Origin: Nymphaea colorata
Taxonomy: Eukaryota; Streptophyta; Magnoliopsida; Nymphaeales; Nymphaeaceae
Assembly (NCBI RefSeq): GCF_008831285.2
Contig: NC_045138.2
Span: 40,911,115-40,975,114 of the forward strand
Reading direction: 5' to 3'
Length of the DNA: 64,000 nt
The notes under the pieces are model-generated. The model did no database searches, was not told the DNA's origin, and worked only from the letters and a program-made list of their open reading frames with translations. Shown here piece after piece: positions 42,501 to 52,647 of the stretch. The translations under genes were made by a program, and so were the position numbers. Every line of letters begins with the position of its first letter. The first letter of the stretch is position 1.

Positions 42501-45500
42501 AGCCTATCTACCACCACTGGAAGAATACTGAGACTAACGAGTACTGTGTACAATGGTCAATGAATACAAGACATATTTTTGCATATGGATATTTTTATAT
42601 TGCTTCATACATGCACACATATACTCATCCAATTATTGCAAAATTATTATTCCTGTAACACCTAATGGCATAAAAATTAGATCCCAATCGCTCATCATTG
42701 CAAGAACTCATTTTCAATGTTGTGTCATTACTGGATAAATCAAAGGGAATAAAAGTAAAATTCTAAGAAGACATGTCACATTTTCAAATCAAGGTATCTC
42801 CCAACCGAGTAACCTATTCCTATATTACAAATTTATTTGGTCAAAAATAGCATTCTCTGCCAAGTTATGGCTTGTTTGCATCACAATATAAGCAGAACAA
42901 ACTTGTGAACCTTATGTCCACTTATGGTGTGTGCATAAAACTTAGAAAAACAAAGATTGAATTAACAGAAAGTTATCGAGAAGATAAATTCATATAACAT
43001 CAAAAGTATGTAATTTCATGAGCTGATCATACTTCAGCAGCACTGTCAAGGTTGGCCGAATCTGATGCCCTTGAATCACCAAAAGGACGAAGTTCATTTT
43101 CACGGCCACGCCAAACAGGAGATTTGATTGATGACTCACGAGATTGCATCCAATTCAAGTTTCCCTATGAAGAGCATTAAATGTCTTGTCACTAATTACT
43201 ACCATGAAATAGTGAACATAATGGATAAAAGCAAACAGTTTAGAGGGAAGACAAAACCTGTATGGTATTTATTTCCCCGTTGTGGCCAAGCAACCTCATT
43301 GGCTGAGCAAGAGGCCATCTTGGACTAGTATTTGTGCTGTACCTTCTATGGTAAATGGCAAAAGGTGATTTGTATAGCTCACTCTGAAGATCCAGATAGA
43401 ACTGCCCCAATACCTCCGACCGAAGCATACCTTTATAGACTATTGTTTGATTAGATAAAGAGCAGAAGTAGAGCTCACTGCCCCATTCCTTTTGTTTTGC
43501 TTCTCTTTCAATCAATTTTCGGGTAATGTACAATTCCCTTTCAATGTCATCAACATTGTCTTCTTTTTCCACTTTGACAAACACTTGCTGTATGTTAGGC
43601 ATCGTTTCTCTTGCATAATAGCCTACTACAGAAACATTTGTAGGTACAGGCCTCCAACCTAGAACCTCAAGCCCCTCTTGCTTCATAATATTGACAATAA
43701 CTGCAAAACTAGTAAATAGAACATATGAGAAAACAGTAGCATGTGTATAAGATACTATAAGATTATACTTCAAAGGGAATGACATAAATTGCCCAAGATA
43801 GACAAGGAAATGATGGACTAATAAGGCATTGTTAGACCAGTAAAATAGGACTCAAAGAACAAACAGTCCAAAACAGATTGAGTTAAATGAACTGACATTT
43901 GATACTCCCACTTGGTTGTGGAACTCTTCTGAGTCGGTTGTGGATAAATCAATGCAGAAATGATGAAAGATGGCAGCACAAATTTCATCAATAAATACTT
44001 CTGAATAAACATGAACTGACAATGCACATTAACTTTTAAGTAACTCAAAACATACAATGATGACTACAGTTCTCAGCCGTAACTACACTATAAAAGTAAA
44101 AATACATAAGCTAAAAGTCACCTGTCTTTGCTTCTTTCAACTGAACCTCATCCTTGGGGAGAAAAACCATTCCCACACCAGTGTTTGACTCATTAAATAG
44201 AGCAATTCCTTGTTTGTCAGCCCAATTGTTGAAAAGGTCCCATGGAATGCTGCTCATCACCCCAGCACCATCCCCAGAATCATTATCTGCACCACAACCT
44301 CCACGATGCTCCATGCAGCCAAGGGCAGTTAATGCATCACTTATGATAGCATGAGATGCCTTGTGTCTCAAGTTAGCAATGAACCCAACACCACAAGCGC
44401 CCCTTTCAGAAATAATGTCCTCCAAATTAACCACCTGCAGGATTGCACATGTTAGTATTATGAACCAGTATACACTAATGCCTGATAAGTTGCAGAATCT
44501 TGCATACCTCACCAAGAAATTGTAAAAGATAAGATGAAGTTCAGCAAGTTACATGAAATAAAAGCAGCTAAGCATCTTATTGGATATCCAAAACAGTGAC
44601 AATTCATAAATCACAAGGTGCAGATAACGTTGGTAAGCATTTGCAAGTTAGTCAATGCAATGGCAGATTTGATTCTTCAAAATGAGAAACAAAGAAATAT
44701 TATTAATGCAATGCAACACTGTGACTCGAATTAGTGTATCGACCAAAATTCCTATCTCTTCATTTGATGTACCAGACAATGAAAAGAAGAGCATGCACAT
44801 ATCAGCAGACAAAGATACAGATCCATACATAAACAGGAATGTGAATAATATACAGATATGTACACATGAATGCATGTCAGCTAGTCAGAAATCACAGGAA
44901 TGCACGTATGAGAATCTAAGGCTCGACAAATTGATAGGAAAAACTCAGAAATCTTCTGGCTCTTGGGCCGAATTCCAACACACTACCCAGCCAATCTAAC
45001 CCTGCTAACTGTGTGTAACAGAGCGGCAAATACTTCATCAAATTGCCAAATCTTTGTAAATTTGATTTCTATTAACCAATTATGTACCCCACAGCTGCCC
45101 CTCCCTCTTCCATTTATTGTTTGTGGATGACAATAATCTTGACTAATGGAACCAAGATTTCTCCAAATAATCACATCTTCAGAGCGGGTATGCCTCAGAC
45201 ATGGGAGGAAGTGACTCTGACGGTTGGACAAATCTATCTCTTTTGAGCAAACCCTACCATGGAACTCCTTGAGCTTCTTCCATGGGCACCTTCTTCAAAA
45301 GTTTTCCATATTTTCATGGGAAATCCTGACGTAATATTCCAACATTAACAGAGTAGACTCATCAGATCGATAGTGAAAATATGATGTTAGCTCCAGGGAC
45401 AAGCATTAGGGAATCTTCTTTAAGCATTCTTTTTAGGCCTTAAGTGGGCGTCCTCAAGGATTTGCCAGCCCTTCTCATTTCCTGCAACTATCCTTCTGCA

Positions 45501-47423
45501 GGTTGATCCCTAATGACCAAGTTTAGCTTTGTTCATTTTTTCCCCAAAAAAAGGAAGAAGAAAAGATTCACAAGGAGCCCAGGGAAAGATATCAAACATT
45601 TGGATTTATCATCCTTACTAAAAGTGTTTTCCTTCAACAAGTATTGTCAGCGACTCAGCGGTAAGGGATCAAAAAATACTGGCTTTTTCTCTTTAACCAA
45701 TCTTACACTTCGTTATCAGTAATCATCGCCAAACAGCCATAGAACACTTCTGCTTTCTATGTAACCCACGATGCAGTTGGTGCATCCATAATCCACAATG
45801 TTTTTTGAAGCATCAACTTTTAGCATGCCCTAAAAAGAGAAAGATAAAGAACACGTCTGCAAACAACCACTGATACCTATATTGAGCAACAGGTAATTGC
45901 AACTAAGATTTTTATCCTACTCGAAAAAATTATCAAGGATTAGAAGCTTCCAAGTGAAAATATTCAGTAACAGAAAAAGCACAACGTGAAAATGTAGGAT
46001 GCCATCCTGCCACAGAAGACATATACGAATTTTTCATTGAGTAATGAACAACTCCTAATAAGACTTAAATCCTTAACCTCTTAGTTGCGTGTGTCCAATA
46101 TTTTATTTCCATATATTCAAATTATTTAACTGATCATCACCATTGGCTACCGAAACCTTTCCTGTTTACAAACTGCATCCAATGTTTCATTTCCGTATAC
46201 TGAATAACTGAACTGAAGACCAACAGCTTCTGAAGTCCTAACCATCAGAAAGCTGTTTACCGTTAGGTTGAAACTATGATCCCAATGAGTAACTCCCTCG
46301 TGGACTCTGCTTATCACTTCATCATACAGTTTCCACATCAGAATTCAAAGAAAACCTTATTCAAGGTAAGACGTCCACGCATGTCGGGTCTCCACACTTT
46401 CCCATAATTACAAGATAAGAACGAAAGATTAGCAGACGAACAATTCTACAGAAGCCCTCTACCGGCAACAGCATTTCCTTCTTCCACGCCCACTACACGA
46501 TAAAATTATCTCATCCAATTATGATGACAACCCAAAGTTATCAACATACGCAAGATAATGATGGATTCAGCTTTTTGGATTTTGAAGAAGAGAAGGACAA
46601 GGATCTTAGAACCAGCGATCTAACCAAGTAAAGCAACGCACTGAAAGCCCCATCCATTCTTATGCATTGATAGAATGGATATATGACGAGCTCTCCCGCC
46701 CACAGGAATTCCACTAACCCGCCGACCGAATTGGACCCAACCATTATGAAATTCGATGATACGATTAACAAGCCGTCACCAATCATCGTGCCTGACTCCC
46801 AGCTTCTTGATTCATAATCCACTTTGCTAGCGCTTCCAAGATTCTAGGAATGTTACACAGAGTATGCCCACCGAGCCCATCAAGAACCCGCCAAAGCCAA
46901 TGAGCAAACAAGAAAGCTGCAGAGGAAAAGGGGCAGGATAAACCGGGGTATCTAGCCTCCAACAACAAGAAGAAGAAAAAGGATTGAGTAGAGGAATTCC
47001 CCAGCATTTGGTGATCACAGCCGAACCAGAACACACTCCGATCACTCAGAATTCCAAAGTACTACCCACCGCCAAAAGCGATTAATCATAGCAAAACAGA
47101 ACCAATTGAAAACTCACTAACCAAACATGCGATCAGAATTCCAAGCTCACCTTCTTCTGATTGTTCGGCAAGACCGAACTGGCGGCGCGAATCTTTGACC
47201 AATTTGAGTGCAGACCTCTGCTTCTTGATATCTGTTGACCTCCGCGAGCTCGTCGGACCGATCTGCTCGAACTCCTCCTGCAGAACAGGCCATTGAAGTC
47301 ACCGAAAATCAGCCGCTTAGCCTCCGCAGACTGCAAAGAACTCAACGAGCGCGATGAAGGCGACGAAGACGACGATGGAGCGTAAGCCGGCTGGTGTAGC
47401 CGGTACAGAGACTGCAGCGCCAT
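18567..47423 (-). CDS. GLU1: Ferredoxin-dependent glutamate synthase, chloroplastic (Fd-GOGAT), 33 exons
   Basis: Transfers the glutamine amide to 2-oxoglutarate in plastids, using electrons from reduced ferredoxin. Exons in coding order: 47423-47151, 44434-44122, 43700-43258, 43164-43033, 42229-42131, 41881-41811, 39348-39252, 38964-38872, 38202-38057, 36327-36168, 35589-35479, 35384-35169, 33856-33699, 32306-32177, 30368-30310, 29958-29853, 27887-27791, 27511-27396, 27286-27089, 26917-26807, 25437-25198, 25079-24981, 24512-24417, 24316-24119, 24029-23955, 23792-23664, 23536-23438, 20830-20688, 20593-20500, 20427-20189, 20080-20002, 18933-18850, 18728-18567. All phases fit: 4866 nt, 1621 aa, the usual family length. 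Residues 1-104 are a Ser/Arg-rich transit peptide. Cys105 of CGVGFIAN is the GATase-II nucleophile. [10 protein letters not shown] (from 1159) lies in the FMN domain. Cys1236, Cys1242 and Cys1247 hold the 3Fe-4S cluster. The GXGXG domain closes the protein. There is no NADH-binding subunit region, so this is not NADH-GOGAT. Confidence 0.97.
19200..19415. repeat. Dispersed repeat, copy B, in Fd-GOGAT intron 31
   Basis: Partner of the stretch at about 8820-9030, in the same orientation with the same order of short conserved blocks. It contains near-palindromic segments (GGAACACATGTTTCAAGAACA and its partner GGAACGTGTTTTAGGAACA) that suggest a fold-back, non-autonomous element. It lies within intron 18934-20001. 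Confidence 0.45.
20831..23437 (-). other. Fd-GOGAT intron 27 (2.6 kb) with internal diverged duplications
   Basis: The second-longest intron of the gene. Two old duplications are visible: about 21032-21139 against 21169-21290 (shared TACTGCT, TCTGTATCTC, CGATTA, CCATTCCAT-like blocks), and about 21880-21945 against 22015-22075 (shared AGTAAGACCC, CCAGT and AAATCCATACA). No coding exon is missing here: the flanking exons join in phase. Confidence 0.6.
25984..26275. repeat. Diverged direct repeat in Fd-GOGAT intron 20
   Basis: Copies at about 25984-26094 and 26179-26275 share ACTAT, CAAAGGAT(C/T)AAGG, GTGAA(G/A)AGCCCC, CTCACATG and CACCATAATG in order. The second copy lies just upstream of the MITE at 26339. 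Confidence 0.65.
26339..26695. mobile_element. hAT-like MITE in Fd-GOGAT intron 20 (CTATGT-TIR family)
   Basis: A 357-bp insertion whose left end reads CTATGTCACATAGGTACGG; the reverse complement of the right end reads CTATGTTACAATGGTACGC. The interior has degenerate GGGTAC repeats near the left end and an AT-rich centre. The flanks TTGGCACC and TTGGTAAC fit an old 8-bp target duplication with two mismatches. It has no coding capacity. Confidence 0.75.
28194..28537. mobile_element. hAT-like MITE in Fd-GOGAT intron 16 with a perfect 8-bp target duplication
   Basis: A 344-bp element with left end CTATGTCACATGGGTGTGG and right end whose reverse complement is CTAAGTCACACTGGTGCAC. It is flanked on both sides by CTTAAATT (28186-28193 and 28538-28545), an exact 8-bp target site duplication typical of hAT transposition. 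Inside, the GGGTGTGG repeats are followed by a GATA run and purine-rich DNA. It has no ORF and so is non-autonomous. Confidence 0.88.
31128..31488. mobile_element. Candidate MITE in Fd-GOGAT intron 14 with ATAGTCAC ends
   Basis: ATAGTCACAAA at the left is mirrored by TTTGTGACTAT at the right, 361 bp end to end. The body carries CGGAGTTTTAAAC and a matching GTTTTAAA-like segment near the other end, plus A/T runs. The flanks are TA repeats, so a target duplication cannot be judged. The size matches the other intronic MITEs, but the ends differ from the CTATGT-type, so this may be a related subfamily. Confidence 0.55.
31531..32051. repeat. 263-bp tandem duplication in Fd-GOGAT intron 14
   Basis: The segment starting ATAGTTGT at 31531 is repeated from 31794 with few differences: a short indel after TACATTCTG, one extra triplet AAAAGATCAATTGG against AAAAGAATTGG, and scattered substitutions. 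Both copies contain GGCAGAATTAAACATATTAG and CAGATGAATTGGATGAACTC. It lies directly next to the MITE candidate ending at 31488 and between exons 14 and 15. It adds length only to the intron. Confidence 0.93.
33216..33300. repeat. Imperfect (ATC/ATT/ACC)n trinucleotide-rich tract
   Basis: A run of ATC units passes into ATT-type and then ACC-type units over about 85 bp in intron 13 of Fd-GOGAT. It is a degenerate compound microsatellite. Confidence 0.75.
34536..34845. mobile_element. hAT-like MITE in Fd-GOGAT intron 12 with a perfect 8-bp target duplication
   Basis: A 310-bp insertion flanked by GCTTTGAA on both sides (34528-34535 and 34846-34853), an exact 8-bp duplication. The left end CCATTGTCACACATCG and the reverse complement of the right end AGTGTCATAGGTAT share a TGTCA core but are otherwise diverged. 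The interior contains several copies of AAAATCT(C/T)..GAGATTTT-type inverted motifs and is very AT-rich. No ORF is present. Confidence 0.8.
36489..36846. mobile_element. hAT-like MITE in Fd-GOGAT intron 9 (CTATGT-TIR family)
   Basis: A 358-bp element. The left end is CTATGTGACACGGGTGCGG and the reverse complement of the right end is CTATGTCACACGGACGCGG. Flanks are CAGATAAA and TAGATAAA, an 8-bp duplication with one mismatch. The subterminal DNA has GATACGGG repeats. It is the clearest sibling of the elements at 26339 and 28194. Confidence 0.85.
40132..40549. mobile_element. Candidate palindrome-rich element in Fd-GOGAT intron 6
   Basis: The interval opens with CAGTGTTGTACATATCG and contains repeated palindromic CGTACGATAC/GTATCGTACG motifs between 40140 and 40275. 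It ends in TACGATACAACGTATATGG, whose reverse complement partly resembles the left end. The size (about 420 bp) and position suggest another non-autonomous insertion, but boundaries are approximate and no target duplication was found next to the flanking TA repeat. Confidence 0.4.
44435..47150 (-). other. Fd-GOGAT intron 1 (2.7 kb)
   Basis: The longest intron of the gene. It separates the transit-peptide exon from the exon encoding the catalytic Cys105. Long first introns in plant genes often carry enhancing elements, but I see no specific motif. There is no recognisable transposon end and no extra exon: the flanking exons join in phase 0. Confidence 0.7.
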
Positions 47424-47832
47424 TCTGTTCCGGCCGGATAGCGACCGGAGAACGGCGATCGACCGGTAGAGACGTGCTAGGGTTTGAGTGGAGTGGGAGA
47501 AGGCGGCAAATCTGCGCAGCACCTTCGAAGGAAGAGAGCAAGAACGCGGGAGTGTGCAGTGAGCAAGGTTAAAAGGCCTCTCGGACCGGCATCTCCCGGT
47601 TGGCGGTGCCGCCCTCCCGTTGGACTTTTGGGCGTACGGAAGAAGAGGGGGGCCGCGGGATCACCGGCTGTTTCCGGTCGAGACGTTCCACAAACTTTTG
47701 AGGATGTACGGTCAGTGCAGCGCCAAGTGGCTCTTGACTTGCCGGCAGGGACTGACGCTCTTTGGCACGATGACAAAAATGCCCTTGCCGGATTGTTGAG
47801 TTTACGGAGAATGGACCAGGCCTTTGTTTAGC
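47424..47832 (-). promoter_or_regulatory. 5' UTR and promoter-proximal region of Fd-GOGAT
   Basis: The region upstream of the ATG at 47423 is GC- and CpG-rich compared with everything around it. On the minus strand the roughly 150 nt before the ATG are pyrimidine-rich (CTCTCTTCC, TTCTCCCACTCC), as in many plant 5' UTRs, and contain no ATG. I see no convincing TATA box. Open frames on the plus strand here are products of the high GC content. Confidence 0.5.
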
Positions 47833-50800
47833 CGTTAAGGCTTCTCCAATCTTGGCCCGAGTCGGCTCAACTCGGCCGGACCTGGTCAAGTTTGTATGTG
47901 ATAATCAACTAAGTGTGACCTTCGAAACTCGGCAAAAATAAGGTCATGAATAAACTGCCCTCTAAGTGCTTCCACATAAATGTGGCCTTGTTCTACCACC
48001 TAAGCTCACAAACCAGGTTTTCAAAGCTAGTTAAACATATCATTTAAACATATATAACATAACTTAAGGGTTGTACGACATTTATAGAGATACCAATATT
48101 TTTCAAAATCTCAACTTTTCACACTTAAATTTTCGTAAGTAAATATAGATTTGTGTTTTTGGTTTAGATCAAGTGAAAAGCTACTGAACACTTTTGTCTT
48201 ACATGCCAACTTGCAAGTTTCTCATTTACCATGTCAGATTCGATGTTCAAACTCCTAGTCATCCTTCATTAGTGAGTTTTCATTTACAGCAAATGACTAA
48301 AACCATGTGTGCTCCTCAAGTCCAACCTGATTGCATGTAAATGGCCAGACTAGAGTTAATCCCCGACTTCATGAGGTCGGGTCTGAAAGAAGGAGCGGGC
48401 TTTTTGTAATATACGGTCGCCTGGGGGCCTAATTTCGGAAGCGTGGGTCTAAATCCCAAGTTAAGGATCGCGCGTGGTGGTTGGTGGTTTTTGGAAAAAG
48501 TGAAAGGCCAAGATTCGGCTTCTCATGGGAGAGGATGATAAGCATTTGTTTTTTTCCCGTTGGGCAGATTGTTCTGTGGGTCCCACCCTTATTCCCTGAG
48601 CCGATGAACACCACTTGACCTTCATCCACAACGTTTGGCTTCCTGATAAGCGGTGCGAACCAGAGGATTTATTAGTTGAATTTCGCTTTTAAATAATTCA
48701 AGGTTGGTATTATTCTAATATGTTAACGTTTGGTCCACGTTCTACAGTGAGAACGTTATCCACCGTCAGCCAATGCATTGTGGCTTTACTTTAAAAAAAT
48801 AACCTCTCATAATTTTATTTTATTTTTCTTTTCTTTTTTTTTTTTAGTAATCCAGTAACACGATCATTTTAACTTTTTTACGTTTTCAAGCTAACGGACT
48901 TCTCCTATCTGGAAATTGTCAACTAGATCTGGGTACGTGTGAAAAAATTTAATCTATGAGATATGGCAGTATTATGAGAACTCCCGCGTGTTTGAATCGC
49001 AGAAATGTTTTCTCCGCAACACAACACGTCCCTTGTTCTAAAGTCAATTTTTTATATGGCTCTGGCACAAATATGACACGCTGTTGGACAAATTGTCTGC
49101 CCATTTTAATAGTTTCGATAACGAAACTCTACATAAAAACAACCTTTTCTTTTCCTATTACGAGCTTTTATAAAAGGGCTGGATGTTTTGTTAATTATAT
49201 AGACGACATGCTATACATTAAACAACTTCCAACCAGGCCTTTAAGTTCTACCGAGGATTTAAACTCAAAATTCGGTGTTTTAGTTCTAAATGCTTGCTGG
49301 AGTAGAAGAAATTTGTAACGGGTCAGGAGCTCCGATATAAGGTCAGATCCCTGGCCGTTTACAAAACTTGATATATATTATTCAAACAGTACTTGGCGTG
49401 CTTTTACTGTCGCAGGTGAAAAGACATAACAAACAACTTGCTGACATTGTTTTGCCCAAACAAAGTTTTGTACCTGTGAAACAGCATAACAAACAACTTG
49501 TTGTGACCCTAACAATTCTGTTCAAACATGGAGTTTTGTACCTGTGTGTTGGGATCCTCTGGCATAAATATTAGGCTTGCATGGCGTTTCTATAATTTCT
49601 TTCTGCATTGCAACTCGTTGATTGCTTGTTAACGAAAACGGGGATGGAAGCTCCCTCCCGGCAGGATTGCGTTGGAAATGTAGATGTAATCACAATATAA
49701 CTTTTACAATAATATAGCATTTTTTGGAATTATATATGTTAAGAACATATGCTCAAAGAATGTTAATACAAAAGGATTCTGCTGGCATCCAAGAACGTCA
49801 TTAATGATTCAAATGTCAATCTTCGAATGCACCATTTCAAAGTGATCATGGACAAGCTTGATTCCATGTACCAAAACTAGTGCATGCCAATGAAAGGCTG
49901 CTGGGAGACAGGCTCCCCTCCATTTATCAACAACAAAAATCGGCTATTTACAAGAAAGTACAAAAACTAGTGGCTATTGAAACAACAGCTGATCTGCTTA
50001 CGTCGTTACATTGTGGACGAGTCTCATGATCAGCTCGTCTTATTATACATGTACAACCTCCTATACCTGTTCTCATTAAATGCAATTGAGATGCAAGTCA
50101 TAAAAAGAAGAAGACGGATGTCCACTTGCTACAATATTTGGCTGCCTACTTGTTTCATTGCTACTTGTCTTGTTCTTATTTTGTTCATGGACGGCATGTA
50201 TTTGACCACATATGACATTTTGAAGAGAAAAAATCATGCATTTTTTTATTATATGCAATAAATTATCTTAGGTTTTGGCATTTATTCAAAGGTCCAAATC
50301 GCATATAAGCACAAAAAAATTGGCAATTATGCATACCATCTAATCTCATGTGGCCTAGTTCAGTCCCCTGCCCATGAAGCATCAAAGATGACCTCTTCAT
50401 CTTATAGGTTGTTTGCTTATGAGAAACTAAGTTACTAGTGGAAGTCAATGATACAGTATCTTTAATAGCATACAACATGTTTTCTCATGCTTCTTTGGTA
50501 GTTGAGATAGACAGAACAGGTGAATTAACTAGTTAATTACTTAAAAACAGTTGAGTGCAGGGAAGGAGCCAAGAATTTTTTCTTGGAGGGCCCAACTATA
50601 TGTTACAATATTTTTGCCAACCTTGCCTATGTTGACTGATAACACCTAGCTTCCTGTATAAGCTATCCATGTCCTTGCTGTGTATATATTTTACCTCCTT
50701 TACTGCAGCAATCCCTCTAAACTTTACAGCTATTTGTATGAGGTTTCCTGCAATATTTTTGTGTCCATAATATAGTTGATGTGCCCTTGCTTCTTAAATT

Positions 50801-50980
50801 TTGTTAATCTTGCATTGCAAACTTTACATAGCATTGCCGACCACCAACTCTCAACGGCGGAATTATAATGGATTGAAGCCTCAGTGTTCGCCAAGCATGA
50901 CCCTCTGTGTGTTGAACTTTCATCCTTTTTATTCCACAGCATATTTCTGTAGGTTTTTTCTTCAAAATGGAGGTTACATA
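47833..50980. other. Intergenic DNA upstream of Fd-GOGAT
   Basis: No coding exon is recognisable. It contains a diverged tandem repeat near 49417-49540 and poly-T/A tracts around 48820-48845. The first kilobase presumably carries distal regulatory sequence of Fd-GOGAT. Confidence 0.55.
49417..49540. repeat. Diverged tandem repeat, about 65-70 bp x2
   Basis: Two consecutive copies share AGGTG or CTGTGAAA, CATAACAAACAACTTG, then CAAA and GTTTTGTACCTGTG. An indel near the end separates them. Confidence 0.7.
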
Positions 50981-51669
50981 CACTACCAAAAAATAAAATG
51001 ATTGCACCGACACATGGAAAATATGACGTCAATGTAAGTCTACTTTTACAGACATTCAGAGCCAAATGTTGGTAAGTATGAAACAACTGTAAAAAATAAA
51101 AAAATGGCCAATTTTACCGATGTGTTATTATCATTGCGTTGATGAAATCGTTGTTCAAGATTACGGACGTTCGGTTGTGGTCATCGTTAAAAAGTACATG
51201 TATCGATATAGTTTTTATCAAGGTGTGACTTTCCTCACATCATTGAAACTTATCTCCACCGAAACATTACTGACATATTGCAAGAAAGGCTTTCCCGACT
51301 TATTACCATCATCTAAACCTTTCTTCTCATTTCTTTTTCTTTCCTCATTTCTTTTCTCTTCCTTCTTCCTTGCCTTGGCGAATTTGTAGCGGCTTCAGGT
51401 GTTCATCGTGTTTCTTGATTACTTAAAGTCTGAAAAGGTTGGTTCCTCAATTTCATTGCCCATTTTTTATAATTCTATATGATTTTAAGTTATAATATAC
51501 TTGTGTGGTATATATACAAATTTTTTTTGACAAGATATCGTCTTTTGGATAGTATTTAACCGTGAAACTTTGAAAGAATGTTTGCGGAGCCTAGCACCTT
51601 TCATTGAATGTTATCAGTTTTCAATTGATTTGATTACACAATACTCTTGAGAATGAGATCCGCTCAGAA

Positions 51670-51797
51670 TCTCGAGACGACGGCTTGGCCATGTTCCCTC
51701 GTGACTTTGTCCCACGACTTTAATCCATCGTGAGTATACAGTTGCAGAATTCAGAATTTAATTTACTGGCATTTGTACCATATGGAATACTGATACT
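51670..51797. repeat. Dispersed repeat, copy 1 (partner at about 55443-55594)
   Basis: Shares with 55443-55594, in the same orientation, the blocks GGCC(T/A)TGGCCATGTTCCCTC-like, TTGACTTTGTCC/GTGACTTTGTCC, CGACTTT.ATCATCGTGA and CAGAATTCAGAATTTAATTTA. The two copies bracket the Fd-GOGAT fragment and the chitinase gene. Confidence 0.75.
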
Positions 51798-52039
51798 GCC
51801 ATGCAGAGACTACTCTGTGTGTGTATTATAGTCCTCCTACTTTTTCACGGGAACGCCAATCCCATTTATTTCCTCTCCTTATTGCTTCTTACGTATCCTC
51901 TAGGGGGACGTATCAGTAAATATTTCATGAATGGGTAAAGTCATGGAGGCACTTGTTTGAATGTTTCATAAATTTACCCAAGTTTAAAAACCAAATTCAT
52001 AAAATTTCCTATCCCAAATATCCCTTGCTTACTCTTGTT

Positions 52040-52647
52040 CCTCAAGCCCCTCTTGCTTCATAATACTGGCAATAACTGCAAAACTAGTAAATAGAACATA
52101 TGAGAAAACAGTAGCGTGTGTATAAGATACTATAAGATTATACTTCAAACGGAATTACATAAATTACCCAAGATAGACAAGGAAATGATGGACTAATAAG
52201 GGATTGTTAGACCAGTAAAATAGGATTCAAAGAACAAACAGTCCAAAGCAGATTGAGTTAAATGAACTGACATTTGATACTCCTACTTGGTGGTGAAAAT
52301 CTTCCGAGTCGGTCGTGGATAAATCAATGCAAAGATGATGAAAGATGGCAGCATAAATTCATCAATAGATACTTCTGAATAAACATGGAACTGACAATGC
52401 ACATTTAACTTTTAACTCAAAACATACAATGATGACTATATTTCTCAGCCGTAACTACACTATAAAAGTAAAAATACATAAGCTAAAGGCCACCTGTCTT
52501 TGCTTCTTTCAACTGAACCTCATCCTAGGGGAGAAAAACCATTCCCACACCAGTGTTTGACTCATTAAATAGAGCAATTCCTTGTTTGCCAGCCCAATTG
52601 TTGAAAAGGTCCCATGGAATGCTGCTCATCACCCAGCACCATCCCCA
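52040..52647 (-). pseudogene. Duplicated and decayed Fd-GOGAT fragment (exon 2 end, intron 2, start of exon 3)
   Basis: This 608-bp stretch aligns along its whole length with 43675-44276 of the Fd-GOGAT gene in the same orientation: part of exon 2, all of intron 2, and the first bases of exon 3. Because the intron is retained, the copy arose from genomic DNA and not from mRNA. It is broken: on the minus strand an AAG codon has become TAG (plus-strand CTA at 52525-52527), and one C is missing from the CCCC run near 52631, causing a frameshift. The original has CTT and CACCCCAG at these places. Divergence is low, a few percent by eye, so the copy is fairly young. It cannot encode a functional domain. 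Confidence 0.93.

Noticed and set aside
18567-47423. NADH-dependent glutamate synthase as an alternative identity
   Set aside because: The protein ends after the GXGXG domain at 1621 aa with no fused NADPH/NADH-binding beta-subunit-like region, and its sequence follows Fd-GOGAT throughout.
47424-47522. Possible N-terminal extension of Fd-GOGAT
   Set aside because: The extended frame begins with GTG, not ATG. The first ATG (47423, MALQSL) matches the family's usual transit-peptide start.
47484-47889. 100-115-codon open frames on both strands upstream of Fd-GOGAT
   Set aside because: They are overlapping frames in GC-rich promoter and 5' UTR DNA with no recognisable domain.
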